64,000 nucleotides of DNA from Mitosporidium daphniae (taxonomy: Eukaryota; Microsporidia): NCBI RefSeq assembly GCF_000760515.2, contig NW_013546645.1, forward strand, positions 1 through 64,000, written 5' to 3'. The position numbers and the translations under genes are program-made. Under the pieces are notes generated by a model. That model ran no database searches and was not told the DNA's origin. It was given only the letters and a program-made list of their open reading frames with translations. Shown one piece after another: positions 1-9,527 of this stretch. How positions within the stretch are numbered: the first letter of the stretch is position 1; each line of letters begins with the position of its first letter.

Positions 1-960
1 GCTGCCTATCGTCCAGCTAATGCCACCGATCATCTGACTAAGGCTGCCTATCGTCCAGCTAATGCCACCGATCGTCCAGTTAATGCCACCGATCGTCCAG
101 TTAATGCCACCGATCGTCCAGTTAATGCCACCGATCATCTGGTTAAGGCTGCCTATCGTCCAGCTAATGCCACCGATCATCTGACTAAGGCTGCCTATCG
201 TCCAGCTAATGCCACCGATCGTCCAGTTAATGCCACCGATCGTCCAGTTAATGCCACCGATCATCTGGTTAAGGCTGCCTATCGTCCAGCTAATGCCACC
301 GATCGTCCAGCTATTTCTATGCATCATCTGGCTAATGCCACAGATCGTCCGGCTAAAGATACAGATCATCTGCCTAAGGCTGCCTATCATTCGGTTAGTT
401 CTATGCATGATCTGAATAATTCTACGAATCGTCCAGCTAAAGCTACCGATCTTCCACTTAATAGTACCGATCGTCCAGTTAATATTACCGATCATCCAGT
501 TAATACTAACAATCGTCAGGTTAGTTCTATGCATCATCTGGCTAATGCCACCGCTCGTCCAGTTAACTCCGTATATCGTCCGGTTAGTTCTATGCATGAT
601 CTGGCTAATGCCACCGATCGTCCGGCTAGTTCTATGCATCATCTGGATAAGGCTGCCTATCGTCCAGCTAAGGTTACCAATCGTCTATCTAAGGCCGCAT
701 ATCGTTCAGTTAATGCTACAGATCGTCCGGATAGTTCTATACATCATTTTGCTAAAGTTACCGATCGTCCGGTTAGTTCTATGCATCATTTGGCTAAGGC
801 CACCCATCATCCTAGCAATTTTATCGATCCTTTACTATATGCTACCGATCCTTTACTATATGCTACCGATCCTTTACTAGATACTACAGATCCTTTACTA
901 TATACTACAGATCCTTTACTAGATACTACCGATCTTTTACTAGATACTGCAGACCCTTCA
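1..960 (+). repeat. 21-bp tandem repeat array
   Basis: The array consists of 21-bp units such as GATCGTCCAGTTAATGCCACC. They are nearly identical in the first 300 bp, degenerate between about 300 and 810, and reappear as a different 21-bp family (CCTTTACTATATGCTACCGAT type) at about 828-960. It lies wholly inside the open frame and probably continues past the left edge. Confidence 0.9.
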
Positions 961-1398
961 ATAAGTTCCAACGCTTTATCGCCTAGAAAAGCATCCAAAA
1001 TCCATCAGCTACCGCACAACTTCAGGATTTTAAATATAATTACAGCATTGCTAAACAAGTCCTTATCTAATTCTGATGCTAATCAATTGAAATATCCAAA
1101 CTCTCCTAGTAGAGCCAGAAAATTGGGTTCACCTAATGATGTCTCAATTCTTGATAAGAAATATAATATTTCTATAGAATCTGGTATACCACTTCACAAT
1201 CGTTCCTCCAATAGGCATAAGAGGAAATCCCATCGAAGGAAAAACCAAAGCAAATGGCAAAAGCAACCGCAAAACAAAAGGCAAAGGGAAAGGGAAAAGG
1301 AAAGGGAAAGGGAAAAGGAAAGGGAAATGCAAATGCAACACAAAAGGCAAAGGCAACACAAAAGGCAAAGGCAAATTCAAACCAAAAGGCAAGGATAA
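1..1398 (+). CDS. Heptapeptide-repeat protein, 5' end beyond window
   Basis: I do not recognise this protein. Frame 1 is open from the first base of the window to a stop at 1396-1398, giving 465 codons, so the N-terminus lies outside. Residues 1 to about 320 are tandem heptads, mostly variants of D-R-P-V-N-A-T, A-Y-R-P-A-N-A and D-P-L-L-Y-A-T, interleaved with S-S-M-H-H-L blocks. Many units contain the N-x-T glycosylation sequon. A non-repetitive linker of about 90 residues follows, then a very basic tail rich in K, R, Q and E encoded by a purine-rich tract. Because 21 bp is a multiple of three, unit gain or loss keeps the frame. A cell-surface or spore-wall repeat protein is a guess; neither signal peptide nor anchor is visible. 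Confidence 0.6.
   Translation, partial: AAYRPANATDHLTKAAYRPANATDRPVNATDRPVNATDRPVNATDHLVKAAYRPANATDHLTKAAYRPANATDRPVNATDRPVNATDHLVKAAYRPANATDRPAISMHHLANATDRPAKDTDHLPKAAYHSVSSMHDLNNSTNRPAKATDLPLNSTDRPVNITDHPVNTNNRQVSSMHHLANATARPVNSVYRPVSSMHDLANATDRPASSMHHLDKAAYRPAKVTNRLSKAAYRSVNATDRPDSSIHHFAKVTDRPVSSMHHLAKATHHPSNFIDPLLYATDPLLYATDPLLDTTDPLLYTTDPLLDTTDLLLDTADPSISSNALSPRKASKIHQLPHNFRILNIITALLNKSLSNSDANQLKYPNSPSRARKLGSPNDVSILDKKYNISIESGIPLHNRSSNRHKRKSHRRKNQSKWQKQPQNKRQREREKEREREKEREMQMQHKRQRQHKRQRQIQTKRQG
1262..1390 (+). repeat. Purine-rich hexamer-like repeat (AAAGGG/AAAGGC)
   Basis: This is a nearly pure purine tract of AAAGGG, AAAGGA and AAAGGC steps on the plus strand. In frame with the upstream protein it encodes the K/R/E/Q tail. 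In another frame it encodes an alternating Lys-Gly run, so a frameshift or splice here would completely change the C-terminus. Confidence 0.75.
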
Positions 1399-1491
1399 GG
1401 GTAAGGGCAGCCCCAAAAAAGCGCACACAACACCCTTTTATGTATGTTAATAAATTAGCCAAGATGGTACCACCATTTAAATTGACGTCGT

Positions 1492-2998
1492 TTATAAATT
1501 TTTTGTACATGAGCCAAAATCACCTACAATAAACGGATGACGGAGAGAATCGGCGGCAGATATTCTATCCGACGTTTTTAAAGCAAGGAGACGATTTAAA
1601 AGATCAAAGGCCTCATCTGGAAGGATTTTAAAAAGATTTGGATTGAAATGCTCAACGAGCTTTGAAAAAGGCACTCTTTTTTCTGGAACCGAGGGAGTGT
1701 TACACTTCCACTCCCGGGAATAAAACAATGCAGCGTCTTTCATGGCCTCATTCCCAAAAATACATGCAATTTCAACAGCAGCATCAAAATCGTCAGATGA
1801 ATTGAACAAGGGATAATGGCCAATAAGGATGGTTAAAAAAATAACACCAATCGACCACATGTCTATCAGGGGAGTCTGGTGAGCACATTTAAATAGAACT
1901 TCAGGGGCGCGAAATCCACGTGTCCCCGCTCTCGGGGCTTTAAATGCTGGGCGTTTGTCGTTGACCAAATACCCGGACCTCGAAAACAAAGGATGGCGGT
2001 TTTCAGAAGGAACAGAAGGTAAATCTGCAGAATTTGCCGGCTCCGTAAGAGGAGAATATCTCTAAAAAGGTCAAGTAAAGCCTCTTACTTGAGCCAAGCC
2101 AAAGTCGACCAGAAGACCCTTTTTGGATTTGGATGAATACAGGAAATTTGAGGGTTTAAGATCTCTGTGCAAGATGGAACAATCATGGACGCGTCTGACG
2201 GCAGACAACAGGCTTTTCATGTAGCATTGAAGCTGGGTGAGATCCATTGTCTGGTAGTAATCCTAGGACATTAAAATAAAATGTAACTCTGAAATCGGAA
2301 TGCTGGAAGTAAGGGGTAACCACAACTATCTGGTCTTCATAACGCTGAACAGAAATAATGTTTACAATGTTCTCGTGAAAGCTACAATGTAAGAGTAAGG
2401 CGGATCTCCTCCGTACCTGACGTCGGATATGAAAGAGACCTCATCGAGAATCCTGTCTGGAGAGCTTGTGGGATTTATACGCTTTAAGGCAACAAAGACG
2501 GGATCACAGTTTTTTTCGCGATAAAAAGAAAGAGCCTTGCGAAATAGAGCTCTCCAAATGGCCGTTGAATTGGGGGAGACTTCAGTTAAATGGGAAAACC
2601 GTTCTGGAAAACAAGCATACATTTCAAGCGCAAGCAGCTCTTGAATCTGGTTGTTCTTGGTTTCGCTATCAGTGATTTCTTTGTGCCAAGTTTCGTTATT
2701 GTATTTGTAATGGTTCAGATCTAAGGCCTTATAAACGGTGCTGAATGTTCCTAGTTGTGAGTAAAAAGATGTGTAAACCTTCACCAATCTTTCCGATCGG
2801 CAAAAAATTGTCTGCAAAAGAAGGAAATCCAATCAGAAAATTCTCGATCTCAACGAACACGGGAAAATCAAGTGTTGGATAAGACGGGATATCTGCACAA
2901 TCGCTTGCTGAGTTGGGCAATTCCTTCAACAAGGGTACCATTGGTTCTGTCGCCGAAGCATTAAATTTAAATGGAGTAGGTAAAACTTTTGAAGACAT
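1492..2998 (-). CDS. CDC7: Cdc7 (DDK) protein kinase
   Basis: Catalytic subunit of the Dbf4-dependent kinase, which phosphorylates MCM at replication origins. Five exons (2998-2779, 2750-2417, 2381-2288, 2262-2089, 2061-1492) give 463 residues; the four introns are 28, 35, 25 and 27 nt with GT..AG ends. The first splice restores the glycine loop IGEGTFSTVYK. Then come the lysine motif VALKRI, the catalytic loop HRDLKPSNF, DFG in LVDFGLAQ, and the Cdc7-typical GTRGFRAPEVL, where DFG and APE are separated by a kinase insert. An insert also follows the glycine loop, as usual for Cdc7. The 3' end is convergent with the repeat gene on the left. Family assignment is firm; the N-terminal start rests on the first ATG. 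Confidence 0.9.
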
Positions 2999-5295
2999 AA
3001 TACAATATAAGCATACACGAAAGCAAAGAATCAGCCGGGCAAGAGGAGAGTTGAAATTGGCGCTTGATAATGCAAGTGCAACTTCAATAAATACAATAAG
3101 AATTGGGATTTTAGGGTTGAAATTTTACAACAATTCAATTTCCGAATTTATTAACTTGAAATGGTGTTGTTTGTGAAAGGAAGCAGGGATATCGTCCAGT
3201 GGAAAAGGGGTCCAAGCAGCGCGCCTAAAGCGATCATCAAAACACGGGGGTCAGAAACACACATATATTGATCATCGAAGCACGGGGTGAAAAACGCGCC
3301 CAATCTTTTCGAGTATCTTTGTGTTGCTTTTTGTTGCCATGGCAGTAAAAATCCGATTGTCAGTCCGAAAGATTCCGGAAGCAAGAAATGTGCAAGAAAC
3401 CTTGTTTCATTAAGACGAAAAGATAGAAAAAATGAACAAAGCTTCTTTCAATAAGCAAAAAAGAGCAAAAACTGGTCAATATGCTCAAATATTCTCGAAT
3501 ATGCTCAAATATTCTCGAATATGCTCAAGTATGCTCAAATATTCTCGAATAGCCCAAGTATGCTCAAATATTCTCGAATATGCTCAATTATGCTCAAATA
3601 TGCCTGCAAAATCCTTCCAAGTATATCAAGAAGGCAATAGGTCATAATGCAAACTAACTCGCGCTTTTCTTGCTTTCTCATTTGGCTAGAATCTTCACCA
3701 CCAGAGTTACTGCGTACTTTGCAAAGCTATACACGGTTAAAAAATACGGCTAAAAGGGAAATACAAGAAGCCTTTAAACCCAAAAAAGCATTCAGATAAT
3801 CTGAAATTTCAAGAGGAGAGGGAAAGACTTTATTGTGCATTGGTATCCAAGCTGTTCACAAATCTCTTTAAAAAGATGTTGGTTTCTTCATGCTCATTTG
3901 CACCAAAGCTTCTTATTATCGTATTCATATGAGCTCGCCTAGTCCCATTGTTTGAAAGCACGTAAAAATAAAAGCTAGCTTTTGGAATGATGCTTATGAA
4001 AAACCATAAACACAGCGGACTTGATCATATCGCTTTTAAGGCCAAAGATATAATGAGTGAGCTTAATAATAGAAGAAACCCCAAGAAAGACCTATGCCAA
4101 CATATAGGTAGGTTTTAGTTTTCTTCAAAAAAAAGTTATAAAATTTTGAACCAATGCAAGAGTAATCCAAGTTAGGATAGAGCGGATCGTGAAAATACGT
4201 CGGCTTAACGTTGATTTATACTCAGATTCGCGAATTTGAATATCGAATCCTGTTACGTTGATGGGAATATTCACATCGAGGGCAAATGGCTCAGTTTTCT
4301 TCAAAGGGTTCATATATTGAAAGAGTGTTGGAACGTTAGAAACATCTTCTGATATTGGCTCTTGAGAAAATTCAAATAAAAAAAGAAATTTTAGACAGTT
4401 CGTTTATGCGTAAGCATGCCGCAATAAAATTGAAATCTATATTAACGCTAAAGAAAGAGCATATCAATTATAGTAAACATTTAATCCCCAAATGAATGTT
4501 GTGCAGGGAGAAATGGCATAGGAATGCTTGAATTTTGGTAACACACTGATGAAAACGCCTTTGAAGCTATTGTGAAGAAAAAGCAAGAACCAGCGTGCAA
4601 GATAACAAAGAAAACATGATGAAAAGAATTGAGAATACCATGGCAGAAATGGGAAACCTGAAATCTACAATGGTCCGATGTTGCCATTCACTTTGGAGGT
4701 GATAATATTTGGTAAGAAAATTAATTTACATTTTTATAGCCAATAAACTGGGTGTTAATTTTGAGAGCTTGGTCGCTTGTCAGAAAATTTACTAACAAAA
4801 TCGAAATGCCAATTTTTATTGCCTAACATTATCTTTTGCAATAGGGAGCTTCTTTTTTGCTTTTTTAGAAGGGTTACTTTACACATTATTTATCGATTGC
4901 ATCGATCTAATGAACGGTTATAATGAACAGTTCTAATTCTTAAGCCGCAATCTTGGAGGGTTATTGGTGTGATGAATTAGCTCCCTGTTGTTTCCCTCTT
5001 ATATGTGTGAACTAAAGGACATTTAACACCAATTTATACCTGCACTTTCTTGTTTCCGTTTCAAAGGACACATGTGAGGTAGCGCGCTAAGATATATTAA
5101 CGGTAAAGCTATAAATGGCAACGTAATGGTTTAGGGTTAGGGTAGAATATTGGTAATCAACAACTAAATGCTTTATTGTCCGCATCGTGGAGTACTAATA
5201 TTTGCAGATTTCATAAACATTGGCTTATTTGGATGCGAATTGGGTTGGATTGAAATTATAATGATTAATTATTTATAATTACAATAATATGCCGT
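2999..5295. other. Gene-poor interval, 2.3 kb
   Basis: I see no recognisable gene here. It holds an 18-bp tandem repeat (3480-3602), a TTAGGGTT at 3111 and TTAGGGTTAGGG at 5131-5142. Small open frames have no recognised homology: minus 3151-3384 (77 aa), minus 4125-4313 (62 aa with a hydrophobic C-terminus) and plus 3996-4118 (40 aa). The base composition is more A/T-rich than the gene-dense remainder. Decayed gene fragments are possible but unproven. Confidence 0.5.
3480..3602 (+). repeat. 18-bp tandem repeat ATGCTCAAATATTCTCGA
   Basis: About six full or partial head-to-tail copies of ATGCTCAAATATTCTCGA, with shorter variants (ATGCTCAAGT, AGCCCAAGT) interspersed. It lies in noncoding DNA. 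There are no spacers of constant length and the units are contiguous, so it is not a CRISPR. Confidence 0.85.
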
Positions 5296-5366
5296 GGTTT
5301 CATAGTGTAGCGGTATCACCCAGGACTCTGAATCCTGTAACCTGAGTTCGAATCTCAGTGGAACCA
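5296..5366 (+). tRNA. tRNA-Gln (anticodon CUG)
   Basis: The 71-nt sequence folds as a cloverleaf. A 7-bp acceptor (GGTTTCA with TGGAACC, one G-U pair) is followed by a short D arm, a 5-bp anticodon stem CAGGA/TCCTG with loop CTCTGAA (anticodon CTG), and a T arm TGAG-TTCGAAT-CTCA. It closely resembles eukaryotic tRNA-Gln. The internal B box GAGTTCGAATC is present, there is no intron, and a T-rich stretch follows at 5368-5379 as a Pol III terminator. Confidence 0.95.
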
Positions 5367-5389
5367 TGTTTTAATTTTTACAGAATTTA

Positions 5390-5604
5390 ATGCGCAAGTT
5401 TGCTTTATCTTCGGTTCGTTCTTTTGCCACAGCACCTGATCTCTTCAGCAAAGGACGCTTCAATACAGCCTATGCATTTGGTTCCTTGTGTTTATTTGGA
5501 GCAGGAGTAAGCCTTTTTACTTTAATCACCGACCTTAGTCACTACTGATTTATAATCAGCACTTAGCAAGAGTCGAGGAGCTGCAAGCTAAACGAGCTCA
5601 CTAG
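5390..5604 (+). CDS. Small single-pass, probably mitochondrial protein (60 aa)
   Basis: Two exons, 5390-5506 and 5539-5604, flank a 32-nt GT..AG intron and give 60 residues. The N-terminus (MRKFALSSVRSFATAP) is rich in R and S with no acids, like a mitochondrial presequence. One hydrophobic segment (about residues 28-45) follows, then a charged helical tail. The layout resembles small supernumerary subunits of respiratory complexes or ATP synthase, but I cannot name it. It starts 24 bp after the tRNA-Gln and is convergent with the choline-transporter-like gene. Confidence 0.55.
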
Positions 5605-5691
5605 AAATTAGACATACAGCTATAGTAAACATGTCAAACATCTTTTTCATTTTTTGTTCTTTTATTACAATACACAAGGTGTCATTCTTAC

Positions 5692-7205
5692 TTAAGAGCC
5701 GTCCAAGACACGCCCGTCAGCTGATCTAATATGGCATAAAAGTATACAATCAGCCACATCACGAATCATCCGAAATAGATTTTTGTTGACAGATGATCCT
5801 AGCATCCAATAGGCCAGTATTCCAAAGACAGCTATGTTGATTTCAATGTTGTTGTCGGTAAAGATCACAAAGGTTGCTATGATAAACGACACAAGGAAAG
5901 AAACCAGGTCCAAAAGCAAATGCAAAAGTCCAGGTGCAACTACGTGAACTTGATGATGGAGCAGTATTCGTTGTAATTGGGCATATGAGGAGCAAAGTGA
6001 TAGCGTGGATGAAGAAGAGCCTGGCTGGTTGACGAGATTAATCAACGCCAAAGACGAGGCCGCTGCCTTTTTGAGGTGTATCCAGTGAACTATGTGATGA
6101 ATAAAGCTATTTGAGGAGGAAAGCCAAAATGGCATCCAAAAGAAGCCGATTGTGTATTTCCAAAGGCTTAAGGATGAACAAATAAACAATTCGACAAACG
6201 AAAAAAAGGATAAAATTAGCGATGAACAGCAAAGCTGGCCAGGCGCAGATTTCCACATCCAAAAGAGCCAATCTGTAGCATCTAAAAGGAAATCTTCTCT
6301 TCGCTGTTGATTGTTATTAATTAGTGACGCTGTGGGAGAGGTATTTCCTTGGAGCTCACATGAATGAAGCCTCCACCAGTCGATTATCACGAAGGCAGTC
6401 AACATTTTCTGGACATTTCCAAGAAGGGTGCAAGTCCAAATGTAAAAAAATACCAAAAAGGCACCAACAAGAACAGAAGTAAACGTAAACGAATAGAAGC
6501 TTGCGTCTTTCAAATGATGGAACCCAAGAAGCAGAGAATGTGAAAAAATAACAAACCAAATGCCACTAAGCAGAAGAGTAAAGGTTTGACACAGACAGAA
6601 AATAATTGCCAAGTAGTACGAATTTTTCTTGGCAACAAGACAAGTCAACTGGGCAACCTTTATGGCCTGGGGAATCGCCTTTACGATATTCCTGTAAAGG
6701 CCTAAAAAAAAGATTGGAACAATGAAGAAAACGATGGAAAGAAACCATGGGACTTGATAGGAGAATATCCAGCAACACACGCCCCAAAAAGTCAGAATCG
6801 AAGCTAGTAGCGAGTAAACAAACAGCGAAGTGTATATAGACAAGATGTAAATACAGCCAACACCAACGATATTGGTCAGAAAAAGACCCGCGAATAGTTG
6901 AGACGAGTGCGAGATTATCATATTAAATATCTTGCTGGTAGGCGATATTTTAGATAAGCTCTAAAAAAAATTCATCATAAGCTTACAAACGGAGACATAA
7001 TAAGAATCGTGATAGCTATAAGGAAAAAGAGGATACTGCATCCCAGAAACAATTTGGAGTATAATTCGTCATTTAAATGGGACTCCTCCTGAAGCTCGAA
7101 ATTTTCCTCATTCTCCCGCATATATTCCTTTGCATCGATGGAAGGATGGAACGCATCCAAAATAGGATTTGTTTCCACACCAGATTCTAGATGCTGATCG
7201 GCCAT
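5692..7205 (-). CDS. Choline-transporter-like protein (CTL/SLC44, Pns1 family)
   Basis: Multi-pass membrane protein of 495 residues from exons 7205-6987 and 6960-5692, separated by a 26-nt intron. A hydrophilic, acidic N-terminus of about 50 residues precedes the first membrane segment. Around ten hydrophobic segments follow, with a large loop near the middle. The C-terminal motif DVADCILLCHIRSADG corresponds to the conserved CTL ending in which an Asp-rich turn and a Cys-containing helix precede the tail. Family members sit in plasma or mitochondrial membranes; substrates are proven only for some animal members. It is divergently arranged with the Fmp52-like gene, 84 bp apart. Confidence 0.75.
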
Positions 7206-7289
7206 TTACAAACGAGTTGAAAACATGAAATTTTATTGAAATTTTAAAAACATGGATCAAATTTTGATTTAAACTTTGAGATCTTTTTA

Positions 7290-8021
7290 ATGAAAGCAAT
7301 TGTAATCGGTGCAACTGGCCAAATTGGACGTCAACTAGTCAGTGCGCTTCTACGGTGCCCACAGTTGAAGGAGTCGCGCGTCTCTGCGATCGTTAGAAAC
7401 CTCCCGGAGGATCCACAGTCTTTCTTTGATGCGACTGATGAATCTATTTCTCGACTTTCTTTACGAGTAGTATCTGATTTCAACACTTTTGATTTCTCAA
7501 CCATCTTTGATTGTCCAGACAAGTTTACGCATGCATTCAGCACACTTGGCACAACTTTGAAACAATCACCCAACGCTGCGGATTATTATCGTGTTGATCA
7601 TGACTTTCCCGTGAAATTTGCCTCCGCAGCGCGTGCTGGGGGTGTTCCTTTTTTTGGCATCGTCACTTCGATGAATTCTTGCTCCTCTTCATCATTTGCA
7701 TATCTCAAACTTAAAGGAGATGTTGAAAAAGACGTGATAGCCCTGGATTTCCCGTCCTTAGTGATTTTGAGACCGGGATTCCTTTTCGCTGAAAAGCTCA
7801 GAGATACTGCTCCATGGTTTGAAGCCCTGACACACAAGCTTTTTTATCCAGTTGTGGAGTTTTTCTTTCCGATGAAATATACCGTTCATATTGAAGACGC
7901 AGCTAAGACAATGCTTTATTCGGCGATTCAGGCGACCCCTGGATTGAAAATTATAGAAAACAAGGAGATTGTTCAGATGGCGCTAGCCAGCGACCAGGCC
8001 TTGGCCGAAAATAAAATCTAG
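7290..8021 (+). CDS. FMP52: Fmp52 / HTATIP2 (TIP30)-like NAD(P)-binding protein
   Basis: Atypical short-chain dehydrogenase fold of 243 residues without introns. The N-terminal nucleotide-binding motif GATGQIGRQL is complete. FSTLGTT, the YYRVDHDFP segment and VILRPGFL are positioned as in Fmp52 and human HTATIP2. Yeast Fmp52 is a mitochondrial outer-membrane protein and human TIP30 is a kinase/transport regulator; no catalytic role is certain. The ATG lies just after a T-rich run following TTTGATTTAAACTTT. Confidence 0.8.
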   Translation: MKAIVIGATGQIGRQLVSALLRCPQLKESRVSAIVRNLPEDPQSFFDATDESISRLSLRVVSDFNTFDFSTIFDCPDKFTHAFSTLGTTLKQSPNAADYYRVDHDFPVKFASAARAGGVPFFGIVTSMNSCSSSSFAYLKLKGDVEKDVIALDFPSLVILRPGFLFAEKLRDTAPWFEALTHKLFYPVVEFFFPMKYTVHIEDAAKTMLYSAIQATPGLKIIENKEIVQMALASDQALAENKI

Positions 8022-8117
8022 TTTTTTAGATGGCTCGAGCAATTTATTTTACAGGGCTTTCGTTGGGGTTGTTTGCATCTGTGATACGTCTTCACAGTCT
8101 GCATTTGTGACGCCTTG

Positions 8118-8684
8118 TCACAGTCTTCGCATCAAGGCGGCAGAGATACGTGCTGGGTTCTCTCTCTCTTCTCGTTTAAATTTGTTTTTAACCTGAGACC
8201 TGGTCCGGCTCTTCAGCGATTTTGATAGCATTTCAAAATCGGTGCCAAATACCTGAAGTGCCTGGTAAAACTGGTGAGTATCCTCACTGGACCATCTGTT
8301 TCTAGGAATAGCTTTTCTAAAAGAGGCAGATGTGGTCCATTTGGATGTCTCTTCAACACGCTCTCTATGCTCGTCCAGTATAGATGGTCTATCCAAAACC
8401 AGGGATTCTTCATCAACAACAAGCTTTCCATCAATGATAGTGACTCTAGGGGCGCTTGAGAGGATTGGTGGTGTCTGTGTGGCCGTGGGTGATGCTGTAT
8501 CTTCCGATTTGACACTATTACTGATGCCAAAATATCTGGATGCCCGCTCTTTAGAGCAACCAACAGACATAGGAAGACCATTTAGTGGGTTTTTAGTAAC
8601 AAGCTCAGAAAGTGTCATTGACGATTGTGCTCGATTTGTTGGCCCCTCATCCCTCCAAGACCTTCTTGAAAACGAAGACGACAT
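8118..8684 (-). CDS. BDP1: TFIIIB subunit Bdp1 (B''), reduced
   Basis: Bdp1 joins Brf1 and TBP to recruit RNA polymerase III. The 188-residue product holds the Myb/SANT core near its C-terminus (about residues 128-180: NRWSSEDTHQFYQALQVFGT, then SRTRSQVKNKFKREE). The preceding Bdp1 signatures are also present: an N-terminal block like TLSELVTKNPLNG and the acidic strand GKLVVDEESLVLD. Yeast Bdp1 is about 594 residues, so almost everything outside the conserved core is gone, as expected in a streamlined genome. No intron is needed. Confidence 0.88.
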   Translation of the reverse strand: MSSSFSRRSWRDEGPTNRAQSSMTLSELVTKNPLNGLPMSVGCSKERASRYFGISNSVKSEDTASPTATQTPPILSSAPRVTIIDGKLVVDEESLVLDRPSILDEHRERVEETSKWTTSASFRKAIPRNRWSSEDTHQFYQALQVFGTDFEMLSKSLKSRTRSQVKNKFKREERENPARISAALMRRL

Positions 8685-8754
8685 TTAAAGTGCACTTAAA
8701 AATGGGCCCAAATTTAATTTTAATTATTGGGCCACAGTTGGGGCTGTTTTGTAT

Positions 8755-9414
8755 TTACTTTAAAAGGGTTTCCTTCCAAAACTTGGCCGTTTGAATGGCT
8801 TGAGAGATGGTCTGTTCCGCCAGAGGTGTGTCCGAAGTAGAGCCATCCGGAAGCTTACGCCTTGGAAGTCGCCCAATGAGCGCCATCGGATCCAGCTCTA
8901 ATGGGATGCCATCATCAATTAGCTCGTCAAATAGGATACTGACAACATCAAAAGATTCCAAAATGCTTCGAGATGATATCCCGCCACTAGATAATTTAAT
9001 AAAATTGGGTAGTCTCACTGGATTACAACCCCAAGTCCCTCTATTAGGGTGTTAAGGAGGGTGCTCAATAGCAAAGGATTGGTTGAGTTCTCGGAGGAGC
9101 CAATTATTGTGATAGCGAGATCAGGAGCAACAAGCTGAAATATCGAAATATTCCCGTCAATTACAATAATGTCCGGCTGCGAATAAGCACTACTGCCTGT
9201 GGCTATCAGGGAGGATGAAATTGGAGGGTAAGTTACCATTTTTCAAGTTTTCGATTGAGGAGAGAAAATTGCTCTCAAAGGACCTCTGCTTGGTAAAAGT
9301 GTCCAACCCAGAGGATTCGTCCGACGTGGCCGACGAGTAGTATTGCGAAAACAGACGGCAACCGGTACGAGAATCAAGGATGGCCACGCCCCTGATTGCC
9401 TTGATAAAGGACAT
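8755..9414 (-). CDS. RET3: Coatomer subunit zeta (Ret3)
   Basis: Small longin-fold subunit of COPI, acting in Golgi-to-ER retrieval. Exons 9414-9237, 9202-9019 and 8986-8755 (introns 34 and 32 nt) give 197 residues. Diagnostic features are the N-terminal strand AIRGVAILDSRTGCRLF, the FEKN-like SFESNF, VIGSS-like ITIIGSSEN, the ESFDVVSILFDELIDDGIPL helix-turn (cf. the conserved IVDGG segment), and the C-terminal PLAEQTISQAIQTAK. The length is typical of zeta-COP. An AP-complex sigma chain is the alternative, but the EIVDGG-like region and C-terminus favour COPI. Confidence 0.9.
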
Positions 9415-9527
9415 TGATTTTTTTGAAATTTAAAGTGAAAATGCCTATTTCATTCAGTTTGGATTTAGATTTTAATTTAGGGTTGCCATTGCAATAATGC
9501 AATTTTGGATTTTATTATTTTCAATTC

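Noticed and set aside
3480-3602. Regularly repeated 18-bp units resembling a CRISPR array
   Set aside because: Units are contiguous without unique spacers and the genome is eukaryotic; it is a simple minisatellite.
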